This document shows, in pieces, positions 48,029-57,359 of a stretch of DNA of 64,000 bases (position 1 is its first letter; each line of letters opens with the position of its first letter). Origin of the DNA: Candidatus Phycosocius spiralis (GTDB taxonomy: Bacteria; Pseudomonadota; Alphaproteobacteria; Caulobacterales; Aquidulcibacteraceae); assembly GCF_030158815.1 (NCBI RefSeq), contig NZ_BPFZ01000008.1, positions 1 through 64,000 on the forward strand. The letters are read 5' to 3'. Below the pieces are notes generated by a model. It was given only the letters and a program-made list of their open reading frames with translations. It was not told the origin of the DNA and searched no databases. The position numbers and the translations under genes were made by a program.

Positions 48029-50587
48029 ATGCGTTCAATCTCTTTTTTCACAACCGGTAAGGTCGGTTTGCTAACTTCTGTTTGTCTTGTGGCTTTGAGT
48101 GCCACATCTCTAGCGCATGCTCAATCTGCCGCTGAGCCCGAAGAGGAGAGTGATGTCATTATCGTTACGGCAACCAAGCGTGAAACCACCCTACAATCAA
48201 TTCCTGTAGCCGTTTCTGTTACTTCGGCTGATACCATCAATCAGGCGCAAGTTCGCGATTTGAACGATTTGCAGACTTTGGTCCCTTCTTTGCGGGTCAA
48301 TACCAATCAAACCTCTTCCAACGCAACCTTCATCATCCGGGGCTTTGGCAACGGCGCAAACAACGCAGGTATTGAGCCTTCGGTGGCAATCTTTATAGAT
48401 GGGGTCTATCGCTCTCGTGCAGCTGCTGGAATTGGCGATTTGCCGAATGTGCAGCGTGTGGAGGTGTTGCGCGGTCCACAATCCACTTTGTTTGGTAAAA
48501 ATGCATCTGCAGGTGTGATCTCGATTATCACGCGTGAGCCCAAATTTGAATATGGCGGCAGTGCTGAAGTCAGCTATGGTAATTTCAATGCATTAGTTGC
48601 CAAGGCCGATATTACAGGTCCGATAGGGGATATAGCTGCAGGCGCTTTGGCGTTTGGCATCAATAAACGCGATGGTTTTGTTAGAAATTTAGCGATCAAT
48701 AAAAAGATAAATGATCGTGATCGTTATTTTGTGCGTGGCGATCTTTTGATCAATCCAATTGATGAACTCAAAGTCCGTGCAATTGTTGATTATGACCATT
48801 TAAACGAGTTGTGCTGCGCAGTCGCTAACGTGAAAGACGGTTTTACTGGTGATTACATCCGTGCCATTGGTGGCAAGATTGCTTCCAACAACCGGTTTGG
48901 GGATAAGGTATATTCCGACATAGCCCCAATCAACAAAATCTCAAACCAGGGGGCCTCATTACAAATCGATTATGATTTCGGTTTATGGCAATTCACATCC
49001 ATCTCAGCGCTTCGTCAGTCAAAAAACTTTTCAGATGGGGATATTGATTTTACAAGTGCCGCCTTAGCAAGCGCCTATAATGATTTTAAAATCGATACCT
49101 TGACCCAAGAGTTCCGATTAGCTTCCGACTATGACGGCCCACTTAATTTCTTGCTTGGTGGTTATTATTTCAATGAGAAAATTGATCAAAAACAAGGTGT
49201 TGTTTATCAAAAAGACTTCCGCGCCTATACGAATGCGCTAACAGGTGGCGCTACATCTGCTTTGGCATTGATTGAACGGGCTTTAGGCTTGCCCGTTGGT
49301 ACCACTTTCCAAAAACAGGGAACGGGCACTTCAGAAACGATGGGTATGAAGAATGATGCAACATCGATTTTTGGTACCATTGATTATCATTTGACCGAAA
49401 GTCTGACCTTGACTGCCGGATTCAATTATACCGACGACATCAAAAAGGCTCGGATCAATATAGTGAGCACGGATAGTTTTTCTGCCCTTGATCTCAATGC
49501 ATTTGGTGCTGGTTATTTGACCAATCTTTTGACCCCACTTATTGGACCTGTAAATGCCAATGCCGTGGCGGTTAAGGTGGCAGGAGTTCGGTGTCCAGCA
49601 GAACAACCTAAGGGCTTGCCGATTTGTAATCCGTTTTTGGGCTTGTCGGTTCTCCAATTTCAGCCCCCGTTCTTGAATATTCCAAATGCCGTGGAGTCTG
49701 GGAAAACCCATGATTCTAAGACCACATATTCCTTTCGTCTGGCTTGGGAAATCAACGACACCTTTAATGCTTATGCGAGCTATGCGACCGGCTTTAAAGC
49801 GTCTTCCTTCAATTTGTCGCGTGATTCTCGTCCATTTGCGGCAGATTTTATTCCAGGTAATCCAATCTTGAACCCTCCACCCTCTAAAATTCGTAGCGCT
49901 GGTTTGGCTTTAATCAATCTCAACACAGGCACCCGTTATGCCGGCCCCGAAGAAGCCACGGTGTCTGAAATTGGCCTTAAGGCCCGCTTCCCTGATGGTG
50001 CCTTTAACCTGACCTTGTTTGATCAGAAAATAGACGGTTTCCAGTCTAATATTTTTGTTGGTACTGGATTCCAATTGGCCAATGCTGGTTCCCAATCCTC
50101 CAAAGGGGTTGAATTGGACGCGACTTATAGGCCGATTACGCCTTTGACCTTGACCTTTGCGACTACCTATTTAGATCCTAAATATGATTCCTTTAAACAA
50201 AGTGCTTTTGGTGATTTGTCTGGAGTCAAGCCTGCCGGGATTGCAAAATTGACCTTAAATGCATCGGCCTCTTATGTTGTGACTTTAGGCAATGATCAAA
50301 GTTTGACTTTCCGTACGGATGTTTATTATCAAGACAAGACCCAAATCTTGGATGGTTTAGAAGGTAGTCGGGCTGCAGCAATCCCCTATACCAATGAAAT
50401 CAACACATGGAATGGTGGAATCATTTATAGCCTCAACAATGGCTGGGAACTAACCGCTTGGGGCCGTAACCTTAACAATGATCGCTATTTGACGACGATT
50501 TTCCCAAGTGTAGCTCAAGCTGATTCTGTGTCAGGCTATCCAAGCCAGCCACGCACCTTTGGTGTTTCGGCCAAATATAACTGGTAA
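48029..50587 (+). CDS. TonB-dependent receptor
   Basis: 852 aa outer-membrane transporter. The signal peptide is cut after AHA near residue 31. A TonB-box-like DVIIVTATKR is at about 42-51. The plug has VEVLRGPQSTLFGKNASAGVISIITREP, and the barrel ends with an aromatic Trp (SAKYNW). It belongs to the large group of alphaproteobacterial receptors with unknown, often sugar- or aromatic-type, substrates. The 257-bp leader contains TTGACA at 47949 but no clear -10. No regulator is adjacent. Confidence 0.92.
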   Translation: MRSISFFTTGKVGLLTSVCLVALSATSLAHAQSAAEPEEESDVIIVTATKRETTLQSIPVAVSVTSADTINQAQVRDLNDLQTLVPSLRVNTNQTSSNATFIIRGFGNGANNAGIEPSVAIFIDGVYRSRAAAGIGDLPNVQRVEVLRGPQSTLFGKNASAGVISIITREPKFEYGGSAEVSYGNFNALVAKADITGPIGDIAAGALAFGINKRDGFVRNLAINKKINDRDRYFVRGDLLINPIDELKVRAIVDYDHLNELCCAVANVKDGFTGDYIRAIGGKIASNNRFGDKVYSDIAPINKISNQGASLQIDYDFGLWQFTSISALRQSKNFSDGDIDFTSAALASAYNDFKIDTLTQEFRLASDYDGPLNFLLGGYYFNEKIDQKQGVVYQKDFRAYTNALTGGATSALALIERALGLPVGTTFQKQGTGTSETMGMKNDATSIFGTIDYHLTESLTLTAGFNYTDDIKKARINIVSTDSFSALDLNAFGAGYLTNLLTPLIGPVNANAVAVKVAGVRCPAEQPKGLPICNPFLGLSVLQFQPPFLNIPNAVESGKTHDSKTTYSFRLAWEINDTFNAYASYATGFKASSFNLSRDSRPFAADFIPGNPILNPPPSKIRSAGLALINLNTGTRYAGPEEATVSEIGLKARFPDGAFNLTLFDQKIDGFQSNIFVGTGFQLANAGSQSSKGVELDATYRPITPLTLTFATTYLDPKYDSFKQSAFGDLSGVKPAGIAKLTLNASASYVVTLGNDQSLTFRTDVYYQDKTQILDGLEGSRAAAIPYTNEINTWNGGIIYSLNNGWELTAWGRNLNNDRYLTTIFPSVAQADSVSGYPSQPRTFGVSAKYNW

Positions 50588-50611
50588 GATTTTCCCTTCC
50601 CACTCTCATCG

Positions 50612-50636
50612 AGGCCCCCGCCATGGTTGGGGGCCT
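50612..50636 (+). terminator. Possible terminator hairpin after the TonB receptor gene
   Basis: AGGCCCCC at 50612-50619 can pair with GGGGGCCT at 50629-50636 around a 9-base loop. It lies 25 bases after the receptor stop. There is no U-tract, so it may be a weak or factor-assisted terminator. Confidence 0.45.
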
Positions 50637-50767
50637 TGACCATCTCAAGCCAATTAGCCCAAAGCCATTTAGAGCAGAGAAAGTCTTGACCTTTTTCTCA
50701 GAGTGAGGTCTAAGCGCCGCCTCAGTTTCACCCATACCCAGTGCGGGCATAGTGCGGGAGAATAATT

Positions 50768-50935
50768 ATGGCCAAACCGGCCTCCATCAAAATCCGTCTC
50801 AACTCCTCAGCGGGCACGGGCTTCTTTTATGTTACCAAGAAGAATGCACGCACAAAGACCGAAAAACTGCGCATGAATAAGTATGATCCAGTCGTACGTA
50901 AACATGTTGAGTTTGTTGAAGGCAAAATTAAGTAG
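50768..50935 (+). CDS. rpmG: 50S ribosomal protein L33
   Basis: A 55-aa ribosomal protein beginning [20 protein letters not shown] and continuing [14 protein letters not shown], then [18 protein letters not shown]. This is the Cys-free form of L33. GGGAG lies about 8 bases before ATG 50768. It is followed by a hairpin. The text is diagnostic despite the small size. Confidence 0.96.
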   Translation: MAKPASIKIRLNSSAGTGFFYVTKKNARTKTEKLRMNKYDPVVRKHVEFVEGKIK

Positions 50936-51239
50936 CTCTTTTTTTATGAGAGTTCAGTCTTATGGCGCGCTTTGGGTATCCGAAGCGCGCTATTACTTTT
51001 GGTCGTACCTTCTTTGCATTATTACCCATCACCACCTTAGTCAGACTGAAACGGTTAACCAAATCGAACACACTCATTTTGGAACCTCGCCACTTGTGTG
51101 GATGTTGGCAGCGAGGCGATCTGCGGATTAAATCCCAACCCCTAACACCAGACTTCAGTCTCCAAGCTTCCGATTCAATGGCCTTCGTGAGAAAGTGATA
51201 TTACGTGACGATTGATCTCTAAATCGCTAACTATGACCT
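50936..51239. other. Gap of 304 bp after rpmG
   Basis: It holds the hairpin at 50965-50990 and otherwise nothing recognised. A 78-codon frame at 50962-51198 overlaps the hairpin and has no protein-like character. Confidence 0.5.
50965..50990 (+). terminator. Likely terminator of rpmG
   Basis: A perfect 8-bp stem (GCGCGCTT at 50965-50972 with AAGCGCGC at 50983-50990) with a 10-base loop lies 29 bases beyond the rpmG stop. It is followed by a moderately T-rich TATTACTTTT. Confidence 0.6.
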
Positions 51240-51836
51240 ATGAACCAAAATCAGATCTTCACCATGGCTGCTGCCGACGTCTGGACCGCAACCCAGTCTG
51301 ATGGGCCCGCACTGGCCATGTTTTGCCAGTTAAACCCAGAGTATGATCTGTTTTTGACCGGGGAGATGCCGAAGGTGGCCTTATGGGTTGAGGAATTTTT
51401 GACAAGCCAGCCGCCTGCCCTTTTTCACTGGACCCAAACCCATAAATTGATCGCACGCACCCACCAACACCCAGACACCATCGCCGCAGTGTTGGACGTG
51501 ACAGAGGACATGATCGCACCTGGCGTGGGACATATCAGCCTGTTTCAAGTGGCGACAGCTTTGCAAGGCTCAGGTTTTGCCCATGTCCTCTATCAAGCCT
51601 TGGAGGATTGGCTGGCCAGTCGCGGCATGGATGTTTTGCGTTTAGGCGTCCTTGAAGGTAATCCCCGCGGTATGGCGTTTTGGACGCGCCAAGGCTATTT
51701 AAAAACCCGAGAACGGGTCGGCACCGCGCCCAGCGGTAAGACCCATCAAAGCTATGTCATGTATAAGCCGCTCAAACCACTCACCTTAGACGCTTATCGG
51801 CAACGCGTGCCGCGCGACGATCCAAAGAGCCCGTGA
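51240..51836 (+). CDS. GNAT-family N-acetyltransferase
   Basis: 198 aa. The acetyl-CoA-binding motif A is seen as VGHISLFQVATALQGSGFAHVLYQALEDWL near residues 95-125, followed by the motif B text LGVLEGNPRGMAFWTRQGYL. The N-terminal 40 residues look like the substrate-side region. The target is unknown. It lies 62 bases upstream of the vapB start and is on the same strand. Confidence 0.85.
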   Translation: MNQNQIFTMAAADVWTATQSDGPALAMFCQLNPEYDLFLTGEMPKVALWVEEFLTSQPPALFHWTQTHKLIARTHQHPDTIAAVLDVTEDMIAPGVGHISLFQVATALQGSGFAHVLYQALEDWLASRGMDVLRLGVLEGNPRGMAFWTRQGYLKTRERVGTAPSGKTHQSYVMYKPLKPLTLDAYRQRVPRDDPKSP

Positions 51837-51897
51837 TCAATGATCTTTGATGAAACCCTGCGAGCAATGTGTATAATTCCCAGTGAGGAGACACATC

Positions 51898-52113
51898 ATG
51901 CGCACAAATATCGAAATTGACGACGAATTGATGGCCGCCGCTATGGTTGAGGGTGGTTTTTCGACCGAGCAAGAAGCTGTAGAGTCCCCGTTGCGCGAAA
52001 TGCTGGATCGGCTCAAGCGATGGCGAGGGTTAAGGGCGTTGCGCGGGAAAGTGGAATGGATTGGTGACTTAGACGCGATGCGGCGTGATCCGCCCAAATC
52101 GCCATGGTCTTAG
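51898..52113 (+). CDS. vapB: VapB-like antitoxin
   Basis: 71 aa. The N-terminal ribbon-helix-helix type text MRTNIEIDDELMAAAMVEGG is typical of VapB antitoxins of the DUF2191 group; the C-terminal part should wrap the toxin. ATG 51898 is chosen because GAGGAG lies at 51884-51889; the frame opens at GTG 51883. It overlaps vapC by 10 bases. One oddity is a Pro in the second helix (EAVESPLREML) where relatives usually have Ala. Confidence 0.85.
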   Translation: MRTNIEIDDELMAAAMVEGGFSTEQEAVESPLREMLDRLKRWRGLRALRGKVEWIGDLDAMRRDPPKSPWS

Positions 52114-52505
52114 TCGATACCAGTGTTCTGATTGATTATTTCAAGGCAGCGGATACCAAAGAGACCGCGCTTCTGGATGCGCTTTTAGACGCTGGCGTTT
52201 CGATTTTGATTGGCGATTTGGTTTTGATGGAGCTTCTCCAAGGTGTGCGTAGCGATGAGCAGGTCAGGTTGGTGCTTCAAGAATTGAGTGTCTACCCCAC
52301 GATTACGATTGGCGGTCCAGAATGCACTATCCAAGCCGCACACCATAATCGGCAATTGCGCGGAATTGGGATCACGCCGCGCAAATGCATCGATACTCTC
52401 ATTGCAACCCGCTGCATTTTAGAGGATATACCGCTACATTTTAGCGATCGCGACTTTGAGCCTTTTGTGCAGCATTTGGGGTTGGCGCGCGCCACACTTT
52501 CTTAA
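52104..52505 (+). CDS. vapC: VapC-like PIN-domain toxin (RNase)
   Basis: 133 aa PIN-domain ribonuclease. The acidic metal-binding residues are in place: Asp5 in VDTSVLIDYF, Glu43 in LMELLQGVR, Asp97 in CIDTLIATR, and Asp115 or Asp117 in FSDRDFEPF. Family toxins cut tRNA or rRNA until neutralised by VapB. The residues needed for activity look complete, so the toxin is probably functional. Overlap with vapB implies coupled translation and co-regulation by the VapBC complex. Confidence 0.9.
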   Translation: MVLVDTSVLIDYFKAADTKETALLDALLDAGVSILIGDLVLMELLQGVRSDEQVRLVLQELSVYPTITIGGPECTIQAAHHNRQLRGIGITPRKCIDTLIATRCILEDIPLHFSDRDFEPFVQHLGLARATLS

Positions 52506-52619
52506 GGGCAAGCCCCTTAAATCCGCAGGTAAAACTATTGATCCTTGCGCCATCTTGGCCCACAAGCATTAGGTGATTCGGGCTTCAAATCAGGCGTAGT
52601 ACAGGCTAAGATCTAACCC

Positions 52620-53849
52620 ATGGCAGACGGCACCCAAACCCTCGATACCAATCCTTCCGCCGACCTGTTGCCAGGCGAGACCGCCATGCGCAATTTCAAC
52701 ATCAATTTCGGACCCCAACACCCCGCAGCGCACGGCGTTTTGCGCTTGGTCTTGGAGCTAGATGGCGAAATCGTGGAGCGGGTAGACCCCCATATCGGCC
52801 TGTTGCATCGGGGTACTGAAAAGCTGATCGAATATAAGACCTATCTTCAAGCCTTGCCCTATTTTGACCGGCTTGATTATGTTGCACCGATGAACCAAGA
52901 ACACGCGTGGTGTTTGGCGATTGAGCGCTTGGCCAAGATTGACGTGCCGCGCCGCGCGCAATTCATCCGGGTAATTTTCTCTGAAATAGGCCGCATTTTA
53001 TCGCATCTTCTCAATGTCACCACCCAAGCCATGGATGTGGGCGCGCTGACCCCGCCTCTGTGGGGCTTTGAAGAGCGCGAGAAGCTGATGGGGTTTTATG
53101 AGCGTGCGTCGGGCTCACGCATGCATGCGGCTTTTTTCCGCCCCGGTGGTGTACACCAAGACCTGCCCGACGCTTTGGTGGCCGATATCTATGCGTGGTG
53201 CGACCCGTTTTTAAAATTGTGCGATGATATCGAGACTTTGTTGACCGATAATCGCATCTTTAAGCAACGCAATGTCGATATTGGGGTCGTCGATCAAAAG
53301 ACGATTTTGGACTGGGGCTTTTCGGGCGTGATGGTCCGTGGCTCAGGCATCCCTTGGGATTTGCGCCGCAGCCAGCCCTATGAAGTCTATTCGGAACTGA
53401 AGTTCAAAGTGCCAGTGGGCAAGAATGGTGATTGCTATGACCGCTATTTGTGCCGCATGGATGAGATGCGCGAAAGTGCTAGCATTATCAAGCAATGTAT
53501 TGAGATGATGCCCAAGGGCCCCGTTTTGGCCGAGAACACCAAAGTGACCCCGCCGCGCCGTGCCGATATGAAAGGCTCGATGGAAGCTTTGATCCACCAC
53601 TTCAAGCTTTATACCGAAGGTTTCCATGTGCCTGCGGGTGAGGTTTATGCGGCGGTGGAAGCACCCAAGGGTGAGTTTGGCGTCTATCTGGTCGCCGATG
53701 GTACCAATAAGCCATACCGCGCCAAAATCCGCGCCCCGGGCTTTGCCCATTTGGCGGCGATGAGCCATTTGAATAAGGGCCATATGCTGGCCGACGTGTC
53801 TGCGATCTTGGGCTCACTCGATATCGTGTTTGGCGAGGTGGATCGGTGA
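52620..53849 (+). CDS. nuoD: NADH-quinone oxidoreductase subunit D
   Basis: The 49-kDa subunit of complex I, which lines the quinone site. Markers include [55 protein letters not shown] and the C-terminal [16 protein letters not shown]. 409 aa. Unlike in most genomes it is not preceded by nuoABC; vapC is upstream instead. Its TGA overlaps the next ATG (TGATG), linking it to three unrelated small genes before nuoE. Confidence 0.97.
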   Translation: MADGTQTLDTNPSADLLPGETAMRNFNINFGPQHPAAHGVLRLVLELDGEIVERVDPHIGLLHRGTEKLIEYKTYLQALPYFDRLDYVAPMNQEHAWCLAIERLAKIDVPRRAQFIRVIFSEIGRILSHLLNVTTQAMDVGALTPPLWGFEEREKLMGFYERASGSRMHAAFFRPGGVHQDLPDALVADIYAWCDPFLKLCDDIETLLTDNRIFKQRNVDIGVVDQKTILDWGFSGVMVRGSGIPWDLRRSQPYEVYSELKFKVPVGKNGDCYDRYLCRMDEMRESASIIKQCIEMMPKGPVLAENTKVTPPRRADMKGSMEALIHHFKLYTEGFHVPAGEVYAAVEAPKGEFGVYLVADGTNKPYRAKIRAPGFAHLAAMSHLNKGHMLADVSAILGSLDIVFGEVDR

Positions 53850-54190
53850 TGGCGGAGGAAGAGAAAACCTCGTCAGACTGGCTTTCAATGTTTGACGATC
53901 TGACTGGTTTACCCAGGGCGCGTCTAGCGGTTTTTGTCTTTATGCTGTTGTCGGCCATTGCCTTTCTCAGCTCAGTCGCTCTTGCTTTATCCGCCTACGA
54001 TTTAGCTTTGACATATTTCCCAAGCTTAGGGACAGTTCTGAGTGTAACTCGATTTGGTGCAACCTTCAAAGCAGATCTTGGTGGACTGATCTTGACAGCG
54101 CTTGTCTGTTTTTTCTGCGTTCAAACCATACCAGTCATCGGCAAGATTGCAGTCTGGGTTGGCGGCAAAACGAAGATAGTCTCGAAATGA
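53849..54190 (+). CDS. Small membrane protein embedded in the nuo fragment
   Basis: 113 aa from ATG 53849, which overlaps the nuoD stop. Two membrane helices are likely, at about residues 28-52 and 75-95. The N-terminus is acidic and the C-terminus basic. No family recognised. It overlaps the following gene by 4 bases, so its translation is tied to both neighbours. A role around complex I is suggested only by position. Confidence 0.65.
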   Translation: MAEEEKTSSDWLSMFDDLTGLPRARLAVFVFMLLSAIAFLSSVALALSAYDLALTYFPSLGTVLSVTRFGATFKADLGGLILTALVCFFCVQTIPVIGKIAVWVGGKTKIVSK

Positions 54191-54864
54191 CTGCGATCGT
54201 TGACAAAAATTACGCCGCCTATGCCGCCAATGACCTTGAAGGCATATTGGCGACTTTGGCCGAGGATTATACGGTTTTGCCATTTGGTGGCGCGCCTTGG
54301 GTGACCAGTCGTGAGGGTGCGCGCAAAATCTATGCCCGCCATTTAGTCGATTATCCGATGGCCCGTACGCAAGTTCTGGGCCGGATTGACTTGGGAAAGG
54401 TTACGATCAAGCGGGAGCATTCTGAGCCAGCCGAGGGCTCAAAAGCCCCGACCGTTGATGTTATGATGATCTATACCGTTCGCGATGGCTTGATTGCCCG
54501 CTGCGAGTCCATCACCCGCGCGGGCGATGAGGAGGCAGCTGTCGGCGTCATTGCCGCACAGCTTGATGCCTATAATGTCCAAGACCTTGATGCCCATGTG
54601 GCCTGCTTCGCCGAAGATGTGGTAATTGCAGACTTGAACGGCGCGGAAAATTTGCATGGCATTACTGATTATCGTGCGCGCTATCAAGGTGTGTTTGAGC
54701 AATTTCCCGCCAATCACGCGCATTTGGACCAACGCCTGGCGTGCGGCAATGTGGTTGTCGATCATGAGCGTGTGCGCCGCAGCCCAGATAGCGAACCGTT
54801 TGAAGTCTTGGCGATTTACACCGTGCGCGATGGAAAGATCGCGCGTGTGGACTTTGTGAAATGA
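54187..54864 (+). CDS. Tandem SnoaL/NTF2-like domain protein
   Basis: 225 aa made of two homologous halves. Each half has the cone-shaped NTF2-like pattern and each ends in a near-identical IYTVRDGLIARCESI / IYTVRDGKIARVDFVK motif, which shows an internal duplication. SnoaL-like proteins are small-molecule binders or isomerases; no specific substrate can be given. Its start overlaps the upstream gene by 4 bases and its stop overlaps the downstream gene by 4 bases. Soluble and without a signal peptide. Confidence 0.78.
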   Translation: MTAIVDKNYAAYAANDLEGILATLAEDYTVLPFGGAPWVTSREGARKIYARHLVDYPMARTQVLGRIDLGKVTIKREHSEPAEGSKAPTVDVMMIYTVRDGLIARCESITRAGDEEAAVGVIAAQLDAYNVQDLDAHVACFAEDVVIADLNGAENLHGITDYRARYQGVFEQFPANHAHLDQRLACGNVVVDHERVRRSPDSEPFEVLAIYTVRDGKIARVDFVK

Positions 54865-55250
54865 TGGACTTGGTCGCAAAGATGGCTGTACTGTTGACTA
54901 TATCGATTGTTGTATTGGTCGCCAGTTTTCTGCCCCCGTTTAACAACCGCTTCAAACGACTGAAAGGGTATTTCAAGAGCGGTGACGTCGCATTGAAACG
55001 TATATTGTATCTTGAGGGCGTGCTCTCCAGCCTTGCTATCGGCGTTGCCTTCTTTGGATTGGCAGCGGCGCAAGCACTTAACAATTCGATATGGTCTTGG
55101 GTAGTCGGCTTCACATGCCTCTTTTTGTCAGCAGGTTTATTGGCACTCCGGTACACTGGCCCGCTCTATAAGCTCTTTGCTGAGCTAGAGGATGCTGAAA
55201 CCAGCGCAAAGAGGTCAAATAAAATTCACTCTTCTAATCAAGGCAGTTAA
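54861..55250 (+). CDS. Small membrane protein embedded in the nuo fragment
   Basis: 129 aa. Likely membrane helices are at about residues 6-26, 51-70 and 75-97, with a basic loop between the first two (NNRFKRLKGYFKSGD). The C-terminal tail is charged. No family recognised and no obvious similarity to the 113-aa membrane protein two genes upstream. It ends 2 bases before nuoE, so it is translated as part of the same message. Confidence 0.65.
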   Translation: MMDLVAKMAVLLTISIVVLVASFLPPFNNRFKRLKGYFKSGDVALKRILYLEGVLSSLAIGVAFFGLAAAQALNNSIWSWVVGFTCLFLSAGLLALRYTGPLYKLFAELEDAETSAKRSNKIHSSNQGS

Positions 55251-55252
55251 TC

Positions 55253-55912
55253 ATGGCCACACGTCGCCTCGCACCCCCTGAAGTTCAACCCAAGTCGTTT
55301 GACTGGTCGGCTGATAGCGCCGAAAAGGTCGCGTTTTGGATGGGCAAGTACCCAGAAGCCCGCAAGCAATCTGCCGTTATCCCGCTTTTATGGCTGGCGC
55401 AAAAGCAAGAAGGTTGGGTGAGTGAGCCTGCATTACGTAAGATCGCGCTTGACCTTCGAATGGCCTATATCCGCGTCTATGAAGTTGCGACATTTTACAC
55501 GATGTTCCACCTCTCGCCCGTAGGCAAACACCATCTCCAAGTTTGTGGCACGACGCCTTGTATGTTGCGCGGCTCTGGTGATTTGATTGAAGTGTGTAAG
55601 AGCCGGATTGGCCCCCACCACCATGTGACAGCGGATGGCTTGTTCTCGTGGGAGGAAATGGAATGCATGGGTGCCTGCGCCAACGCCCCTATCGTCGCCA
55701 TCCATGATTATTATCATGAGGATTTGACTGCCCAGAGCTTCACCGCCCTTATCGATGACCTTGCCGCTGGCAAAGATGTAACCCCAGGTTCTGCCACCGG
55801 CCGCATAACCAGCGCACCTGATGGCGGCCCCAATGTCCTAAATGATGAGACCTTGTTTGATGGGCGTTTGGCCAAAAAGATCAAATTGCCCAATCTTCCG
55901 CACAAGGCTTGA
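55253..55912 (+). CDS. nuoE: NADH-quinone oxidoreductase subunit E
   Basis: The 24-kDa subunit with a [2Fe-2S] cluster. The four Cys are in CGTTPCMLRG and ECMGACANAP. The first half carries the thioredoxin-like leading helix region AVIPLLWLAQKQEGWVSE. 219 aa, with the extended C-terminus usual in alphaproteobacteria. ATG 55253 lies 2 bases after the preceding gene; a 133-bp spacer separates it from nuoF. Confidence 0.96.
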   Translation: MATRRLAPPEVQPKSFDWSADSAEKVAFWMGKYPEARKQSAVIPLLWLAQKQEGWVSEPALRKIALDLRMAYIRVYEVATFYTMFHLSPVGKHHLQVCGTTPCMLRGSGDLIEVCKSRIGPHHHVTADGLFSWEEMECMGACANAPIVAIHDYYHEDLTAQSFTALIDDLAAGKDVTPGSATGRITSAPDGGPNVLNDETLFDGRLAKKIKLPNLPHKA

Positions 55913-56045
55913 ACCCTCGGGGCGGGCTCTAGTGGCCCGGTCGCCTATTTTCTTGATCCAGCGCCTGTAATTGCATTTGGCAGGCTGGATGAAGCCTTGT
56001 AGAAGTCTATGATCGAACGACCCCGTTTAGCTGATCGAGTGTATT

Positions 56046-57350
56046 ATGATTGACGATAAAGACCGCATCTTCCTCAATCTCTATGGCCGCAATGATTGGC
56101 GCTTGGAGGGGGCGAAAAAGCGTGGTGCGTGGAATGCGACCAAGGATATGATCGACGCGGGGCGCGATTGGATCATTCAACAGGTCAAGGATTCGGGGTT
56201 GCGCGGGCGCGGTGGCGCTGGCTTCCCTACCGGCCTTAAATGGTCCTTCATGCCCAAGGAAGTCAAAGATCGGCCCCATTATCTGGTGGTTAATGCCGAC
56301 GAGTCAGAGCCTGGAACTTGTAAAGACCGCGACATGATGCGCCACGATCCCCACTTGTTGATCGAAGGCTGCTTGATCGCTTCTTATGCCATGCAGGCGC
56401 ACACGGCCTATATCTATATTCGCGGCGAATATGTGTTGGAGCGTGAGCATTTAGAAACGGCGATCAAAGAAGCTTATGAAGCCAAACTGATTGGCAAAAA
56501 TAACGTCCATGGCTGGGACTTTGACCTCTACGTCCACCACGGTGCCGGCGCTTATATTTGTGGCGAAGAAACCGCCCTTCTTGAAAGTCTTGAAGGCAAA
56601 AAGGGCCAACCCCGCCTCAAGCCGCCATTCCCCGCAAATACCGGGCTTTATGGCTGCCCGACGACTGTCAATAATGTCGAGTCGATTGCGGTTGTGCCCA
56701 CGATTTTGCGGCGCGGCGCCCAGTGGTTTGCTGGATTTGGTCGTCCAAATAATACGGGCACCAAGGTTTTTTGCGTATCTGGCCATGTAAATAATCCGTG
56801 CAATATCGAAGATGCGATGTCGATCCCGCTCAAATATTTGCTAGAAACCCATTGCGGTGGCGTGCGCGGCGGTTGGTCGAACTTGAAAGCGGTGATCCCC
56901 GGTGGCTCTTCGGTGCGGATGATCACCCAAGAAATGGCCGAAGATGCGCTTATGGATTTTGACAGCTTGTCGGCTTTGCAGTCTGGGCTTGGTACTGCGG
57001 GCGTGATCGTGATGGACAAATCCACCGATCTGATCAAAGCCATCGCACGGCTTGCTTATTTTTATAAGCACGAAAGCTGTGGCCAATGTACGCCGTGCCG
57101 CGAAGGTACTGGTTGGATGTGGCGGGTGCTTGAACGCATGGCTGTTGGCCAGGCAGAGCACCGTGAGATTGATCTGTTATTAGATGTTGCAAGCCAAGTA
57201 GAAGGCCACACCATTTGTGCACTAGGTGATGCAGCCGCATGGCCAGTCCAAGGCCTGATTTGGCGCTTCCGGGGTGAGATTGAAGAGCGAATTGACCGTT
57301 ATCGCTTGGGCAAGCCCCATGTGATGGGTGCCGCTATTGCTGCCGAGTAA
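56046..57350 (+). CDS. nuoF: NADH-quinone oxidoreductase subunit F
   Basis: The 51-kDa subunit that binds FMN and NADH and holds the N3 [4Fe-4S] cluster. FMN/NADH loops are seen as [20 protein letters not shown] and [13 protein letters not shown]. Cluster Cys are in [12 protein letters not shown] and [12 protein letters not shown]. 434 aa, complete. It is the last nuo gene here: a broken AEC transporter on the other strand follows, not nuoG. Confidence 0.97.
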   Translation: MIDDKDRIFLNLYGRNDWRLEGAKKRGAWNATKDMIDAGRDWIIQQVKDSGLRGRGGAGFPTGLKWSFMPKEVKDRPHYLVVNADESEPGTCKDRDMMRHDPHLLIEGCLIASYAMQAHTAYIYIRGEYVLEREHLETAIKEAYEAKLIGKNNVHGWDFDLYVHHGAGAYICGEETALLESLEGKKGQPRLKPPFPANTGLYGCPTTVNNVESIAVVPTILRRGAQWFAGFGRPNNTGTKVFCVSGHVNNPCNIEDAMSIPLKYLLETHCGGVRGGWSNLKAVIPGGSSVRMITQEMAEDALMDFDSLSALQSGLGTAGVIVMDKSTDLIKAIARLAYFYKHESCGQCTPCREGTGWMWRVLERMAVGQAEHREIDLLLDVASQVEGHTICALGDAAAWPVQGLIWRFRGEIEERIDRYRLGKPHVMGAAIAAE

Positions 57351-57359
57351 GGCGGGATT

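Noticed and set aside
50962-51198. 78-codon frame after rpmG
   Set aside because: It begins inside the probable rpmG terminator hairpin and its composition is not protein-like.
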